Assembly: GCF_004681965.1 (NCBI RefSeq)
Contig: NZ_SMLL01000002.1
Location: forward strand, 292,980 to 356,979
From: Ramlibacter rhizophilus
Lineage (GTDB): Bacteria > Pseudomonadota > Gammaproteobacteria > Burkholderiales > Burkholderiaceae_C
Length of the DNA stretch: 64,000 nucleotides
Direction of reading: 5' to 3'
A program made the position numbers and the translations under genes. The number at the start of each line of letters is the position of its first letter. The stretch's first letter is position 1. The notes beneath the pieces are model-generated. The model had not been told where the DNA came from. It searched no databases and saw only the letters and a list, made by a program, of their open reading frames with translations. This document shows positions 1 to 8,519 of the stretch, one piece after another.

Positions 1-372
1 GCTGCATGCCCTCTGGGCAGTGAGCGGATCCTTCGCGCGCACCACGGCGTCATCCATGATGTCCAGCAGGCCGTCGACGCTGCGCGGCACGATCGGCCCC
101 TTGTGCTCACCTGTGCCGAGCCGCCGGGCCACGGAGGAGCGCACCGTCAGCAGGTCAAGGCGTTCGCCCTCGATGGCGGCGGTAGCCACGGCGTCCTGCG
201 CCCATGCCTCGGCAGCGAGCGCCTGCCGCTCCTGGAAGCCGAGGACTGCGAGCTTTCCTTCCACCAGGCCCTGCACCCGCCGGGCGAGCGCAAGCTCCTG
301 CGATACCCGAGCGGTGTCGAAGCGGAAAGCGGGCCAACTCGGCTGCTGCCAGACGTAGTGAGGTGATTGCAT
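1..372 (-). CDS. Fic family protein, N-terminal DUF4172 part (truncated by window edge)
   Basis: The frame from the ATG at 372 is open for all 124 codons to base 1, so this is the start of a gene whose body lies outside the window. The protein begins MQSPHYVWQQPSWPAF, followed by a helical stretch rich in L/A/R and then AIEGERLDLLTVRSSVARRLG at about residues 69-89. Tryptophan-rich start, 'AIEGE' and 'VRSS.ARRLG' are typical of the DUF4172 domain that precedes the Fic domain in Fic/DOC proteins. Fic enzymes transfer AMP or other phosphate-containing groups onto protein hydroxyls; the catalytic HPFxxGNGR motif is not in view. The start has an AGGTGA-type stretch overlapping it but no strong ribosome site. 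It is divergent from the VOC gene at 508. Family assignment is good, activity is unknown. Confidence 0.75.
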   Translation of the reverse strand, partial: MQSPHYVWQQPSWPAFRFDTARVSQELALARRVQGLVEGKLAVLGFQERQALAAEAWAQDAVATAAIEGERLDLLTVRSSVARRLGTGEHKGPIVPRSVDGLLDIMDDAVVRAKDPLTAQRACS

Positions 373-390
373 GCGCTATTCAAATCGTCT

Positions 391-408
391 CGTGATGTGA
401 TTATCACG
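391..408. promoter_or_regulatory. 6-bp inverted repeat between divergent genes (possible operator)
   Basis: CGTGAT (391-396) and ATCACG (403-408) form a perfect inverted repeat with a 6-bp AT-rich spacer. It lies 19 bp upstream of the Fic start codon and about 100 bp upstream of the VOC gene, in an AT-rich patch unlike its surroundings. The position fits an operator for the Fic gene. Which protein binds is unknown. Confidence 0.35.
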
Positions 409-507
409 TTTATCGCATCATTCGGCGACGCGAATCAGCACCCCAATCGAATCACGCGCACGCGCCCCGTGCACCCGGGTTCAGGTCGGCAGGTCCACAA
501 TCCCCCC

Positions 508-924
508 ATGCTGCGCATCCGCGAAATCGACCACCTCGTCCTGCGCGTGCGGGACGTGGACGCGATGGTCTCCTTCTATGGCGAGGTCCTCGGCTGCCCC
601 GTGCACCGCATCGACGAGCAGAACCGTCTCGTGCAACTCCGTGCGGGCCGCAGCCTCATCGATCTCGTCCCGGTGGACAGCGAAATTGGCCGCGCGGGAG
701 GTGCACCACCGGGGCCTGAAGGCCGCAACGTGGACCACTTCTGCCTGCGCGTGGACCCGTGGGATGCAGCCGCGCTGCTCGCCCATCTGCGCGCGCACGG
801 CGTGGAGCCCGGCGCCGTGGCGTCCCGCTTCGGCGCCGAGGGGCGCGGGCCCTCCATCTACCTCCAGGACCCGGAAGGCAACACGGTCGAACTGAAGGGG
901 CCGCCCGACGCGGTGGCCGGCTGA
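508..924 (+). CDS. VOC family protein (glyoxalase/dioxygenase fold)
   Basis: A 138-residue protein of usual single-module VOC length. It has two beta-alpha-beta-beta-beta units: the first begins IDHLVLRVRDVDAMVSFY (residues 6-23) and the second VDHFCLRV (about 80). Likely metal ligands are His8, the His in VDHF and the Glu in NTVELKG near the C-terminus. Members include glyoxalase I, extradiol dioxygenases and antibiotic-binding proteins; the substrate cannot be told from sequence. The open frame extends upstream to 367, but the ATG at 508 begins exactly at the domain and the upstream residues look non-coding. The ribosome site is weak. It stands alone, convergent with the monooxygenase gene that ends 59 bp downstream. 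Confidence 0.85.
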   Translation: MLRIREIDHLVLRVRDVDAMVSFYGEVLGCPVHRIDEQNRLVQLRAGRSLIDLVPVDSEIGRAGGAPPGPEGRNVDHFCLRVDPWDAAALLAHLRAHGVEPGAVASRFGAEGRGPSIYLQDPEGNTVELKGPPDAVAG

Positions 925-983
925 GGCCGGTCTTTACCGTGACTCGCCGCGCTCCGCCTGGGTGCCTGCCTCAGCTGCCGCCC

Positions 984-2627
984 TCACGCCGCACCGCGCA
1001 GCCGATCCACCAGCGCCAGCGGATCGCCTGGCAATGCATTGCCACGCCAGGCGACGTGCTGGTCCGGCCGGCACAGCACGAAGTCGTGCTCATAGGCAGG
1101 CGGCAAGGTCTCGGGCCGCAGGTCGAGCAGCACCATGGGGACCTTGCGGCTTCGCGCCGCGTCCAGCAGCGCAGACGGGTCGAGCGAACCGCGACACTGC
1201 AGCAGCGTGTAGTCGTCCCCGAAGGCGTCGTAGAGCGATCGGCCATCGGACAGCCACAGGTGCGGCGCCCGACAGCCCGGCACGGTGGATGGAATGAAGC
1301 CGCCCATGGAATACGCAGGCGCCTGCTGCCCGTCATACGCGATCACGGGCGAGGCGTCGTAGAAGTAACCGAAGTTCAGGCCGGCGCAGCAGAACTGCTG
1401 CACGTTCAGCTCGTAGGCTTTCCTGCCGATCTCCTCTCGCACGGCATCGCCCTGCGGGCCCGGCGCTTCGATGTCGGGCGGCACGGCGGCACGCATGCTG
1501 GTGAGCGCCAGTGCGTGGTTCATCGCGAAGTGCGACACCTGCGCCGTGATGGGCATGCGCTCACGCTCGTATGCAGCCAGCACGCCTTCGTCCGCCCATC
1601 CCCGCAGCCGGGCCGCCAGGTGCCACGAGAGATTCAAGCCGTCCGCGATACCGGCGTTCATTCCATAGCCCGCGTACGGCACCCACAGATGCGCAGCGTC
1701 ACCGGCGATGAAGGCACGACGGTCACGAAAGCGGTCGCTGACGAGGCGGCGTGCGACCCAGTCCTCCTTGCTGACCACTTCGTACTGGAAATCGGGGCCC
1801 ACGCCCAGGATGTCGCGGATGCAGCGGTCGCGGTCCACCCCCGCGCCCTCCTCTTCCTGCGGCTGGAGGTGGTTGTGCACCAGCCAGGTCTCACGGCCAT
1901 CGATGGCATACACCGTGCCGGACCTGCGCGGGTTGATGGCGTACACCCCCCATGCCGTGCGGTGGGGAATCATGTCCAGCAGCTGCGGCGCGCGGATGCA
2001 GGTGGACTGGACGTGGTGGATGACGGCCGTCCCCTGCAGCTGTGCGCCCATCGATTTGCGCACGAGCGATCTTCCGCCTTCGCAGCCGATGATGTAGCGG
2101 GTGCGGTACGTCCTCGACGTCCCCGCGTCGTCCGTGGCCGTGGTGGTCACGCCTTCCTCGTCCTGTGCGTAGCCGGTCACTTCGGTCCGATTCAGCAGCT
2201 GGACGTGGGGCAAGGTGGCCACGTGCTGCTGCAGCAGCGGCTCCAGGTAGGTCTGGTTGATGCGGTGCGGGGGTTCCGGGGTGGGCCAGTTGCCGTCCGG
2301 GCCGCTCGTGTCGGTGAAGCGCTCACCGCGCGAGGGGATGAACACGCGCGACAGCTCGGTGCCGGTCACCGTGGTGCGGAACGCCACGCTGTGTTCGTAG
2401 TCCACCGGCAGCCCCGCGCCACGCAGCAGGCCAGCCACGCCCAGTCGGCGGAACGACTCCATCGAACGCGCCGACACGTGGTTGCACTTGACGCTGGGCA
2501 GTTCGAGGAAGGCCCGGCGCTCAACGACGATGCAGCCGATCCCGCGGCGATTCAGGTCCATCGCGATCGTCATCCCCACGGGACCTGCGCCGACGATCAG
2601 CACGTCGGCATCGAAGGTCTCGTTCAT
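984..2627 (-). CDS. FAD-dependent aromatic monooxygenase (PheA/TfdB family)
   Basis: A 547-residue flavoprotein hydroxylase, the family's usual length. It has the N-terminal Rossmann motif VGAGPVG (residues 12-18), a CEGGRSLVRK segment near 180 corresponding to the family DG motif, the FAD-ribityl GD motif AGDAAHLWVPYAGYGMN near 307, and a C-terminal thioredoxin-like region. Such enzymes use NAD(P)H and O2 to hydroxylate phenols and related aromatic acids in the cytoplasm. Its ATG overlaps the stop codon of the upstream Bug gene by one base (TGATG), so the two are translated from one mRNA. The pairing suggests that the binding protein captures the substrate or a relative of it. The exact aromatic substrate is unknown. 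Confidence 0.85.
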   Translation of the reverse strand: MNETFDADVLIVGAGPVGMTIAMDLNRRGIGCIVVERRAFLELPSVKCNHVSARSMESFRRLGVAGLLRGAGLPVDYEHSVAFRTTVTGTELSRVFIPSRGERFTDTSGPDGNWPTPEPPHRINQTYLEPLLQQHVATLPHVQLLNRTEVTGYAQDEEGVTTTATDDAGTSRTYRTRYIIGCEGGRSLVRKSMGAQLQGTAVIHHVQSTCIRAPQLLDMIPHRTAWGVYAINPRRSGTVYAIDGRETWLVHNHLQPQEEEGAGVDRDRCIRDILGVGPDFQYEVVSKEDWVARRLVSDRFRDRRAFIAGDAAHLWVPYAGYGMNAGIADGLNLSWHLAARLRGWADEGVLAAYERERMPITAQVSHFAMNHALALTSMRAAVPPDIEAPGPQGDAVREEIGRKAYELNVQQFCCAGLNFGYFYDASPVIAYDGQQAPAYSMGGFIPSTVPGCRAPHLWLSDGRSLYDAFGDDYTLLQCRGSLDPSALLDAARSRKVPMVLLDLRPETLPPAYEHDFVLCRPDQHVAWRGNALPGDPLALVDRLRGAA

Positions 2628-3619
2628 CAGTCGGCCTTGAAGCCCGTCGTGCGAACAGCGTCGCCCCAGACCTTCGCGTCACTGGCGATGATGCGCGCGA
2701 ACTCCTCGCGCGTGGTCCCCGTCGGCGTGAAGCCGGCCGCTTCGATCTTCGCCTGCATCTCGGGCGACTTGATGGCCTTCTGCACATCCGCGCTCAGCTT
2801 CCTGATGACGCCGTCGGGCGTTTGCGCGGGGGCAAAGATGCCGAACCAGGAGGTGATCTCCAGGTCCGCTTGTCCCTGCTCCTTCATGGTGGGAACGTCC
2901 GGCAAGGCGGGGTTTCGCGCAGGGCCGGTGGCCGCAAGCGCGGCCAGCTTTCCGGCCTTCACCTGGGGGGCGGACACGCCGACGCTGGCGAACATGCCAT
3001 GGACATCGCCGCTGATCAGCCCCGTGAGCGCGTCACCGGTGTTCTTGTAGTGCACCACCTCCGGCTTGATCTTGACGGCGTCACCGAAGATGTAGGCAGC
3101 GAAATGGCCTGGCGTGCCCGCGCCGAAGGTCCCCATGAAGATGGACTTGGGCTGCTTGCTGCTCCAGTCCACGAACTGCGCCAGGTTGCGCGCGGGCACT
3201 TTCGCGGGGTTGGTGAGCAGGACGAAATCGTTGCTCACCACCTGGCTGACCGGAACGAAGTCCTTGGCGGGGTCGTAGGGCAACTTCCGGTAGCTCACGG
3301 GTGCGATCACCATGTTGCCGGTCAGGCCCAGCAGCAGGGTGTAGCCGTCCGCCGGCGCTCGCGCCGCCTCGCTCGCGGCGATGACGCCGCCCGCGCCGGG
3401 CTTGTTGTCCACGATGACGTTGGCATTCCCCCAGGTCTCGGAGAGCTTCTGCGCCAACAGGCGTGCCAGGATGTCCGGGCCCGTGCCGGCGGGGAAGCCG
3501 ACGAGGAGTCGCACCGGCTTGTCCGGGTAGGACGAAGCGGGCTGGGCACAGACGCCGGCTGCGCCGGTGAGTGCTGCGAGAAGTGCCAAGGCATGACGGC
3601 GGGAAAGTGCTGTTGCCAC
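2627..3619 (-). CDS. Bug/TctC-type tripartite tricarboxylate transporter binding protein
   Basis: Periplasmic binding protein of 330 residues, the usual family length. I chose the GTG at 3619 because a GGAGGA ribosome site sits 8 bases upstream and it leaves a normal signal peptide (RRHALALLAALTGAAGVCAQ). The frame is open upstream to 3778 but that part is not homologous. Family marks are YPDKPVRLLVGFPAGTGPD after the signal, IVDNKPGAGG, and PADGYTLLLG. The family binds carboxylates and related organic acids for TctAB-type permeases; none is nearby. It is first in an operon with the flavin monooxygenase and divergent from a LuxR-type regulator. Confidence 0.9.
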   Translation of the reverse strand: MATALSRRHALALLAALTGAAGVCAQPASSYPDKPVRLLVGFPAGTGPDILARLLAQKLSETWGNANVIVDNKPGAGGVIAASEAARAPADGYTLLLGLTGNMVIAPVSYRKLPYDPAKDFVPVSQVVSNDFVLLTNPAKVPARNLAQFVDWSSKQPKSIFMGTFGAGTPGHFAAYIFGDAVKIKPEVVHYKNTGDALTGLISGDVHGMFASVGVSAPQVKAGKLAALAATGPARNPALPDVPTMKEQGQADLEITSWFGIFAPAQTPDGVIRKLSADVQKAIKSPEMQAKIEAAGFTPTGTTREEFARIIASDAKVWGDAVRTTGFKAD

Positions 3620-3769
3620 AAGAAAGTCCTCCAGGGAAAACCCGAGCTGGCGCGTCGGTACATCCGTTGTCCCGAGCGTAAACTGCCCCGGCCCGACCGC
3701 TGTCCACCATGAAGACGACAGACAAACCCGCGAGCATCCTTTCGCTGCCCACCTAGCAAGGCTCGGCAA

Positions 3770-4582
3770 ATGCGCCACTGGCTCCCCATCGAGACCCCGC
3801 CTTCCACGCCGACGGCTGTCCTTCCGGGCCTCATCGCATCGCTGGCGCTGCCGGGCTATGCGTCGACGCTGCTCGCGCAGGTGCGCGAAGTCCTTCCCGC
3901 CTGCTCGCTGTCGGTCTACCGCACAGGCCCAGGATCACGGCCTGAGCGCTACCTGTCGGCCAGTCACGCGCGTCCCGACACCACACTGCGTTGCTGGAAC
4001 GGCTACCTGTCCGGTCCCTGGCGGGGCGATGTCACGCTTCTGTCCGCGGTCGAAGCGGCTCATCCGCAGACCCCGGTGCTGTGCCACATCACGGCCCAGG
4101 AGGTCCCGGGCGAACACCGCGTGAAGGTCTACGAGTCCCAGGGCCGCGCGGAGCGCGTATCCGTCGTCGTCCGCGACAGCGACTGCTCCGTCTTCGCGAT
4201 CAACTTCTACCGGCACGCGGGCCAGCCGCCGTTCCGGGATGCCGAGCTGGCCGGGTTCGGTCAGATCGCGCCGTCCGTGCTGGCGCTGACGCGCAAGCAC
4301 CTGGCCCTCACCGGCATCCCACTGCACGGCAACCCACTGGCCCACCGCAGCCACGGCCTGGCGACACGCAGTCGCCTCGCGAGCCTCCATCCGCGCCTCA
4401 CCGAGCGCGAACTCGACGTGTGCGAGAGGCTCCTGGCGGGAATGACGATGGACGGCATCGCCAACGACCTGGACTTGACCTTGGGGACGGTCAAGACCTA
4501 CCGCAACCGCGCGTTCCACCGCATGGGCCTGCACTTTCGCAGCGAGCTGTTCGCTCTGATTCGTAGAGCCGAAGGGCATTAG
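3770..4582 (+). CDS. LuxR-family transcriptional regulator
   Basis: A 270-residue regulator. The last 65 residues are a GerE/LuxR helix-turn-helix: LTERELDVCERLLAGMTMDGIAND near 204-227, then LGTVKTYRNRAFHRMG. The N-terminal 190 residues show no response-regulator receiver and no ATPase motif; they look like a small ligand-sensing domain of unknown specificity. It is transcribed divergently from the Bug/monooxygenase operon across a 150-bp gap, so it is the likely controller of that operon, perhaps responding to the aromatic substrate. The ATG at 3770 has only a weak ribosome site. Confidence 0.85.
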   Translation: MRHWLPIETPPSTPTAVLPGLIASLALPGYASTLLAQVREVLPACSLSVYRTGPGSRPERYLSASHARPDTTLRCWNGYLSGPWRGDVTLLSAVEAAHPQTPVLCHITAQEVPGEHRVKVYESQGRAERVSVVVRDSDCSVFAINFYRHAGQPPFRDAELAGFGQIAPSVLALTRKHLALTGIPLHGNPLAHRSHGLATRSRLASLHPRLTERELDVCERLLAGMTMDGIANDLDLTLGTVKTYRNRAFHRMGLHFRSELFALIRRAEGH

Positions 4583-4599
4583 CGCTTCCCAGCTAATGC
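4576..4599. terminator. Hairpin at the end of the LuxR gene
   Basis: GCATTAGC (4576-4583) and GCTAATGC (4592-4599) form a perfect 8-bp stem with an 8-base loop. The stem includes the TAG stop of the LuxR gene. There is no T-run on either side, so it may limit read-through or protect the 3' end rather than act as a classic intrinsic terminator. Confidence 0.35.
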
Positions 4600-4883
4600 A
4601 GCAGAAGCCTGAGCAATCGTGCGATGCAAGCCGCGCCCACGAGCGCCGCGACAACGGTCGGCGACCAGTCGGCCATCTGCGGTGGCTCAGACACGGCCGG
4701 CGACTGGTTCGACGCATAGCCGAGTTCGGCAAAAGGACTGAATGCTGCCCCCTGTGGAACTTCGACGCGGTTTCCAGCGTTGACGACCGACAGCGGTGGG
4801 CCTGTGCTACTTGACAGCGAGTGGACGGCAGGAATATCGGCTCGGTCGAGATGCGTCGGTTCTTGTGCTGGATCTGCTGGCAT
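4593..4883 (-). CDS. Possible small membrane protein, unrecognised
   Basis: The 510-bp stretch between the LuxR and Crp-like genes has no recognisable gene. The best candidate is this minus-strand frame: 96 residues from an ATG at 4883, open further upstream to 5012. The first 70 residues are low in structure-forming residues; the last 27 (MADWSPTVVAALVGAACIA and on) form one hydrophobic segment followed by Arg/Leu. There is no clear ribosome site and no family match that I recognise. Codon use is less GC3-biased than in the neighbours, so this may be chance. Confidence 0.2.
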   Translation of the reverse strand: MPADPAQEPTHLDRADIPAVHSLSSSTGPPLSVVNAGNRVEVPQGAAFSPFAELGYASNQSPAVSEPPQMADWSPTVVAALVGAACIARLLRLLLH

Positions 4884-5092
4884 CTGAGCCCCCGTTTCGC
4901 TGCGGCCCCTGCGGCATACGCTTCCGCAGTTGTGGACCGACAGTCTGTAGCTCGGGGAGATCATGTTCTGTTCGCTACCACACAGAAGTTCTCCGCGGGA
5001 CGAACCTCCCATTGCTGCTGCAAGGTGCGTTCACCTACAACTGTCAGGCGACATGGGCGAAGTATGTCTGCGCCCGAAACAGGAACGAGACG

Positions 5093-5893
5093 ATGGTCGA
5101 GTGCATCGAAGCCTGCAGGAACCGTCTGCTCGCGGCATTGCCGACAGACGTCCTTCGCCGTTGGCTCCCGCAACTCGAGCCCGTCCAATTGAGGCTCGGT
5201 GATTCGGTGTACGAGGCTGGCCAGCCTCAACGTCATGTTTATTTTCCAACGACAGCGCTGGTATCGCTGCTACACGTCCTCCACAACGGCGCCTCGGCGG
5301 AGATCGCAATTGTCGGCAATGACGGGGCCGTCGGCATCTCGATCTTCCTGGGGGGAGGCAGCACGTCAACCCGCGGGGTGGTCCAGGGTAGCGGGCATGC
5401 CATACGCTGCCCTTCGTCGATGCTCCTGGCCGAGTTCGAACGTGACGGCGCGGTCATGCACCTGCTGCTGCGGTACACGCAAGCTTTGATCAGTCAGATG
5501 ACGCAGACCGCGGCCTGCAATCGACACCACCGCATCGAGCAGCAACTGTGTCGCTGGTTGCTCCTGAGTCTCGACCGAATTGCCACAACCGATCTGAACA
5601 TGACCCAGGAGCTCATCTCGAACATGCTGGGTGTACGACGCGAAGGAGTGACGCAGGCCGCAGCGAAGCTGCAATGCAAGGGACTGATCCAGTACTCGCG
5701 CGGACACATCACAGTCCTGCACCGCAAGGAGCTGGAGTTGCATGCCTGCGAGTGCTACGAGGTGGTCAAGAAGGAATACGACCGGCTGCTTGGCCGCGTT
5801 TGTGATCAACAGCTCGAGTTCGCTGGGGGTGTGTGCGAACGAGCCAGAGTGGCCAGGACTTGTGTGCGGTACCGAACGGAACGTGACACCTGA
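5093..5893 (+). CDS. Crp/Fnr-family transcriptional regulator
   Basis: A 266-residue regulator starting MVECIEACRNRLLAAL. I chose the ATG at 5093 because it precedes the conserved start of the domain and has AGGA 8 bases upstream; the frame is open to 4796 but that part is not homologous. Residues about 20-140 form a cyclic-nucleotide-binding-like beta barrel (GDSVYEAGQPQRHVYFPTTA; GNDGAVGISIFLGGG). Residues about 165-235 are a winged helix with recognition region LISNMLGVRREGVTQAA. Fnr-type iron-sulphur cysteines are absent. The C-terminal ECYEVVKKEYDRLL ending is common in an uncharacterised Crp/Fnr subgroup. The remaining 35 residues look like extension beyond the fold. The effector is unknown. 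Confidence 0.85.
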   Translation: MVECIEACRNRLLAALPTDVLRRWLPQLEPVQLRLGDSVYEAGQPQRHVYFPTTALVSLLHVLHNGASAEIAIVGNDGAVGISIFLGGGSTSTRGVVQGSGHAIRCPSSMLLAEFERDGAVMHLLLRYTQALISQMTQTAACNRHHRIEQQLCRWLLLSLDRIATTDLNMTQELISNMLGVRREGVTQAAAKLQCKGLIQYSRGHITVLHRKELELHACECYEVVKKEYDRLLGRVCDQQLEFAGGVCERARVARTCVRYRTERDT

Positions 5894-5950
5894 TCTGCAT
5901 AGTCTTGGTGCCCGCACCGAAGTAACCCGGTGCGGCAACAGGAGGTCACC

Positions 5951-6454
5951 ATGAACTCTCGCATCCTTCTCGTTTCCTTGACCGCTGCCGCTGCAACCGT
6001 CGCTTTGGCCGGCAATCCCCACTTCATCCGCGCGGACGGCTCCATCAACGCCGATGGCGGATACGTGGCGAACTTCAAGGAGGCCGGCCTCGGAGCCAAC
6101 CAGAACATCAGCTACGTCTTGAGCGCGGGACCCGGCACTCGATTCACCTATCAGTGCTACACCAGGAGCCACAACACACCCCAGGGCGAGCCCAACCACG
6201 TGTTCCCATCGACGCTGCAGACGGGCGGCACCTTCAACTCGGGCAAGAACGGCCAGATCACCGCCTCGCTGACGCTGGTACCCAGCCCCGATGACGACTG
6301 CCAGGGCGGGGGACTGAAACTGTGCCTGGTGTCCGTGAGCTACGTGGGCGTCGTTCTGCGCGACACATCCACGCCGACTGAAACGCAGTTGCCTTCGTTG
6401 AGCCGAGACTTCCTCGACTCGCAGAATCGTCCGACGAACTGTGAGCCATTCTGA
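5951..6454 (+). CDS. Secreted protein of unknown function
   Basis: A 167-residue protein with an obvious Sec signal peptide (MNSRILLVSLTAAAATVALA, cleavage about residue 21). AGGAGG lies 6 bases before the ATG at 5951, which is decisive for the start. The mature part is predicted mainly beta and has four cysteines: one in TYQCYTRS, one in DDDCQGG, one in KLCLVSV and one in TNCEPF, likely two disulphides. The centre has a DDD stretch. I do not recognise the family. It follows the Crp-like gene by 57 bp on the same strand and may be its target or part of the same transcript. Confidence 0.7.
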   Translation: MNSRILLVSLTAAAATVALAGNPHFIRADGSINADGGYVANFKEAGLGANQNISYVLSAGPGTRFTYQCYTRSHNTPQGEPNHVFPSTLQTGGTFNSGKNGQITASLTLVPSPDDDCQGGGLKLCLVSVSYVGVVLRDTSTPTETQLPSLSRDFLDSQNRPTNCEPF

Positions 6455-6509
6455 TCATCGGCGACGAGGAGCGGGCATGCGGAGCAAGCAGATTAAGCGA
6501 CCATGCGGT

Positions 6510-8519
6510 CTAACCCGCAGCCCGCTCGCCGCTGCCCCCGCGCCCCGCCTGCAGCAAGCGCGCAAGCTCCCCCAGATCCGCCGGCTTCACGCGGTAGTGA
6601 TCGAACCCCGCGTCGTCACCTTTTTTCCGGTCCGCTGCGCTCCCATATCCCGTGAGCGCGATCAAGGTGACGTCGGCGTTGGAAGGCTGGGCCCGCAGGC
6701 GCCGGGCCAGCGCGTAACCGTCGAGGCCGGGCAGGCCGATGTCCAGCACGCAGGCGTCGAACGCGTCGTGCCCCACAAGCTCGAGTGCGCGTGCGGAGTC
6801 GTGTGCGAGCTGCACCTCGTGGCCGAGGCTTTCCAGCAGCAGGCCCAGGGTGTCGGCCGCGTCCTGGTTGTCGTCGACAACCAGGATCCGAAGCTTGCGC
6901 GAGGCAGCCGGCAGGGACATGGGGCCCCCGGAAGAAGGCGTGAGCGCTTCGTCCACCGGCAGCAGCGGCAGCCTGACCGTGAAGGCGGCGCCCTGGCCCT
7001 GCCCCGCGCTTTCCACGGACACCTGGCCGGCGTGCAGTTCCACCAGGCTCTTGACCAGTGCGAGTCCCAGGCCCAGGCCCCCCTGCGCCCGGTCCGGCGT
7101 CCGCGCGCCCTGCGTGAACAGCTCGAAGACGTGGGGCAGCAGTTCGGGCTCGATGCCTGTTCCGTTGTCCGCGACGCGGATCTCCACGGCTTCATCCACG
7201 CTCAGGCTCACGGACAGGGCGCCATTCGGCGGCGTGTATTTCGCGGCGTTGTTCAGCAGGTTGGAGACGACCTGGACCAGGCGGGGCCGGTCGCCCATGA
7301 CATGAACGCCACCCGGGGGCATGCGCGTGGACAGCACGTGTCCGCGCGATTCGACCAGCGGCCGCACCTGCTCGATGGCGTCCGCCACCACGCCCTTCAT
7401 CTCCACGGGCGCGCGGTCGAGCTCCACGAGTCCGCGGGTGACGCGCGAGACGTCCAGCAGGTCGTCGACCAGCTCCGTCATGTGCCGCACCTGGCGTTCG
7501 ATGACCTGCGCCGAATGCTGCACCTTGGCCGGGTCCGACGCCGAGGTTTGCAGAAGGTGCGCGGCGGTGCTGATCGGCGCCAGCGGATTGCGCAGCTCAT
7601 GGGCCAGCATGGCCAGGAAGTCGTCCTTGCGCCGGTTGCTGGCCAGCAGCTCGTCGCGCATGCGCTTGTGCTCGTGGATGTCGGTGCAGGTGCCCATCCA
7701 GCGCACGACATCCCCCGCTTCGTTGCGCACGGGGAGTGCCCGCACCAGCACCCACCGGTACTCGCCCGAGCGGTGCTGCAGCCGGCACTCGGTTTCGTAA
7801 GGCTCGCCGGTTTCCAGGCTGTGGCGCCACCGGTCCCAGGTGGCCCGCCGTTCGTCCGGGTGGAGGATCTCGGCCCAGCGCTCGCCATCCAGGGTGGCCG
7901 CGGGCATGCCGGTGAACTCGTAGGCCTGCTGGTTGTGATAGTCCGCCTGGCCGTCCGGCAGGGTCGACCACACCATCTGCGGCATGGCGTCGGCGATGGT
8001 CCTGAACTGCGCCTCGCTCTCGCGCAGCTGCCGCTCCGCCGTCAGGCGCTCGGTGACGTCCTCGTGGATCAACAGGACCTCGGCCACGCGGCCATCGGGC
8101 GTGATGATGGGCCGTGCCGTGGCCTCGACCCAGCGCGCGAGTCCGGGCTTGCCGATCTCGGCCGGGTCGTAGCGGATGGCCGGAATCCGCACCGCCTCGC
8201 CCGCGAAGGCGCGCCGCAGGTAAGGCGTGACGCCCTTGGCTTCGAGCTGCGGGTCGGCAAGCATGTCGTAGCCGGACAGCACGAACTCCAGCAGAGGATC
8301 GCCCTCGTAGGTGCCCCACAGGTCCTTCCAGGCGCGGTTCACCTGCAGGGTGTGGCCGTCCACGGAGAGCAGCTGGGCGCTGAAGGGCGCCTGCTCGAAC
8401 AAGGTCTGGAATCGCTGCTCGGTCGGGACGCCGGCGGGCGCCAATGGGGATGAGTTCACCTGCGGATTGTGCCGAGGCCGGCGGTGCCGTGGGCGCGTGC
8501 GCCTCGGCCAGGGGCTCAT
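6510..8519 (-). CDS. Hybrid sensor histidine kinase (PAS-PAS-HisKA-HATPase-REC)
   Basis: A 669-residue soluble hybrid kinase without membrane segments. Order: PAS 1 at about 35-155 ([15 protein letters not shown]), PAS 2 at about 165-290 ending in the PAC segment [14 protein letters not shown], HisKA with phospho-accepting His near 306 ([15 protein letters not shown]), HATPase with N box [11 protein letters not shown] and G boxes ADNGTGI and [10 protein letters not shown], and a receiver domain from about 553 with phospho-accepting Asp in [12 protein letters not shown] near 591. The ATG at 8519 overlaps the stop of the GntR gene (TGATG). The first 20 residues are Arg/Pro-rich, so the true start could instead be the GTG before NSSPLAP. 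No partner response regulator is adjacent. Confidence 0.88.
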   Translation of the reverse strand: MSPWPRRTRPRHRRPRHNPQVNSSPLAPAGVPTEQRFQTLFEQAPFSAQLLSVDGHTLQVNRAWKDLWGTYEGDPLLEFVLSGYDMLADPQLEAKGVTPYLRRAFAGEAVRIPAIRYDPAEIGKPGLARWVEATARPIITPDGRVAEVLLIHEDVTERLTAERQLRESEAQFRTIADAMPQMVWSTLPDGQADYHNQQAYEFTGMPAATLDGERWAEILHPDERRATWDRWRHSLETGEPYETECRLQHRSGEYRWVLVRALPVRNEAGDVVRWMGTCTDIHEHKRMRDELLASNRRKDDFLAMLAHELRNPLAPISTAAHLLQTSASDPAKVQHSAQVIERQVRHMTELVDDLLDVSRVTRGLVELDRAPVEMKGVVADAIEQVRPLVESRGHVLSTRMPPGGVHVMGDRPRLVQVVSNLLNNAAKYTPPNGALSVSLSVDEAVEIRVADNGTGIEPELLPHVFELFTQGARTPDRAQGGLGLGLALVKSLVELHAGQVSVESAGQGQGAAFTVRLPLLPVDEALTPSSGGPMSLPAASRKLRILVVDDNQDAADTLGLLLESLGHEVQLAHDSARALELVGHDAFDACVLDIGLPGLDGYALARRLRAQPSNADVTLIALTGYGSAADRKKGDDAGFDHYRVKPADLGELARLLQAGRGGSGERAAG

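Noticed and set aside
759..3050. 763-residue plus-strand open frame
   Set aside because: It is antisense to the monooxygenase and Bug genes, is rich in His/Arg/Gln in the way GC-rich shadow frames are, and matches no family.
6441..8453. 670-residue plus-strand open frame
   Set aside because: It is the antisense of the hybrid kinase, whose domains are complete and unmistakable.
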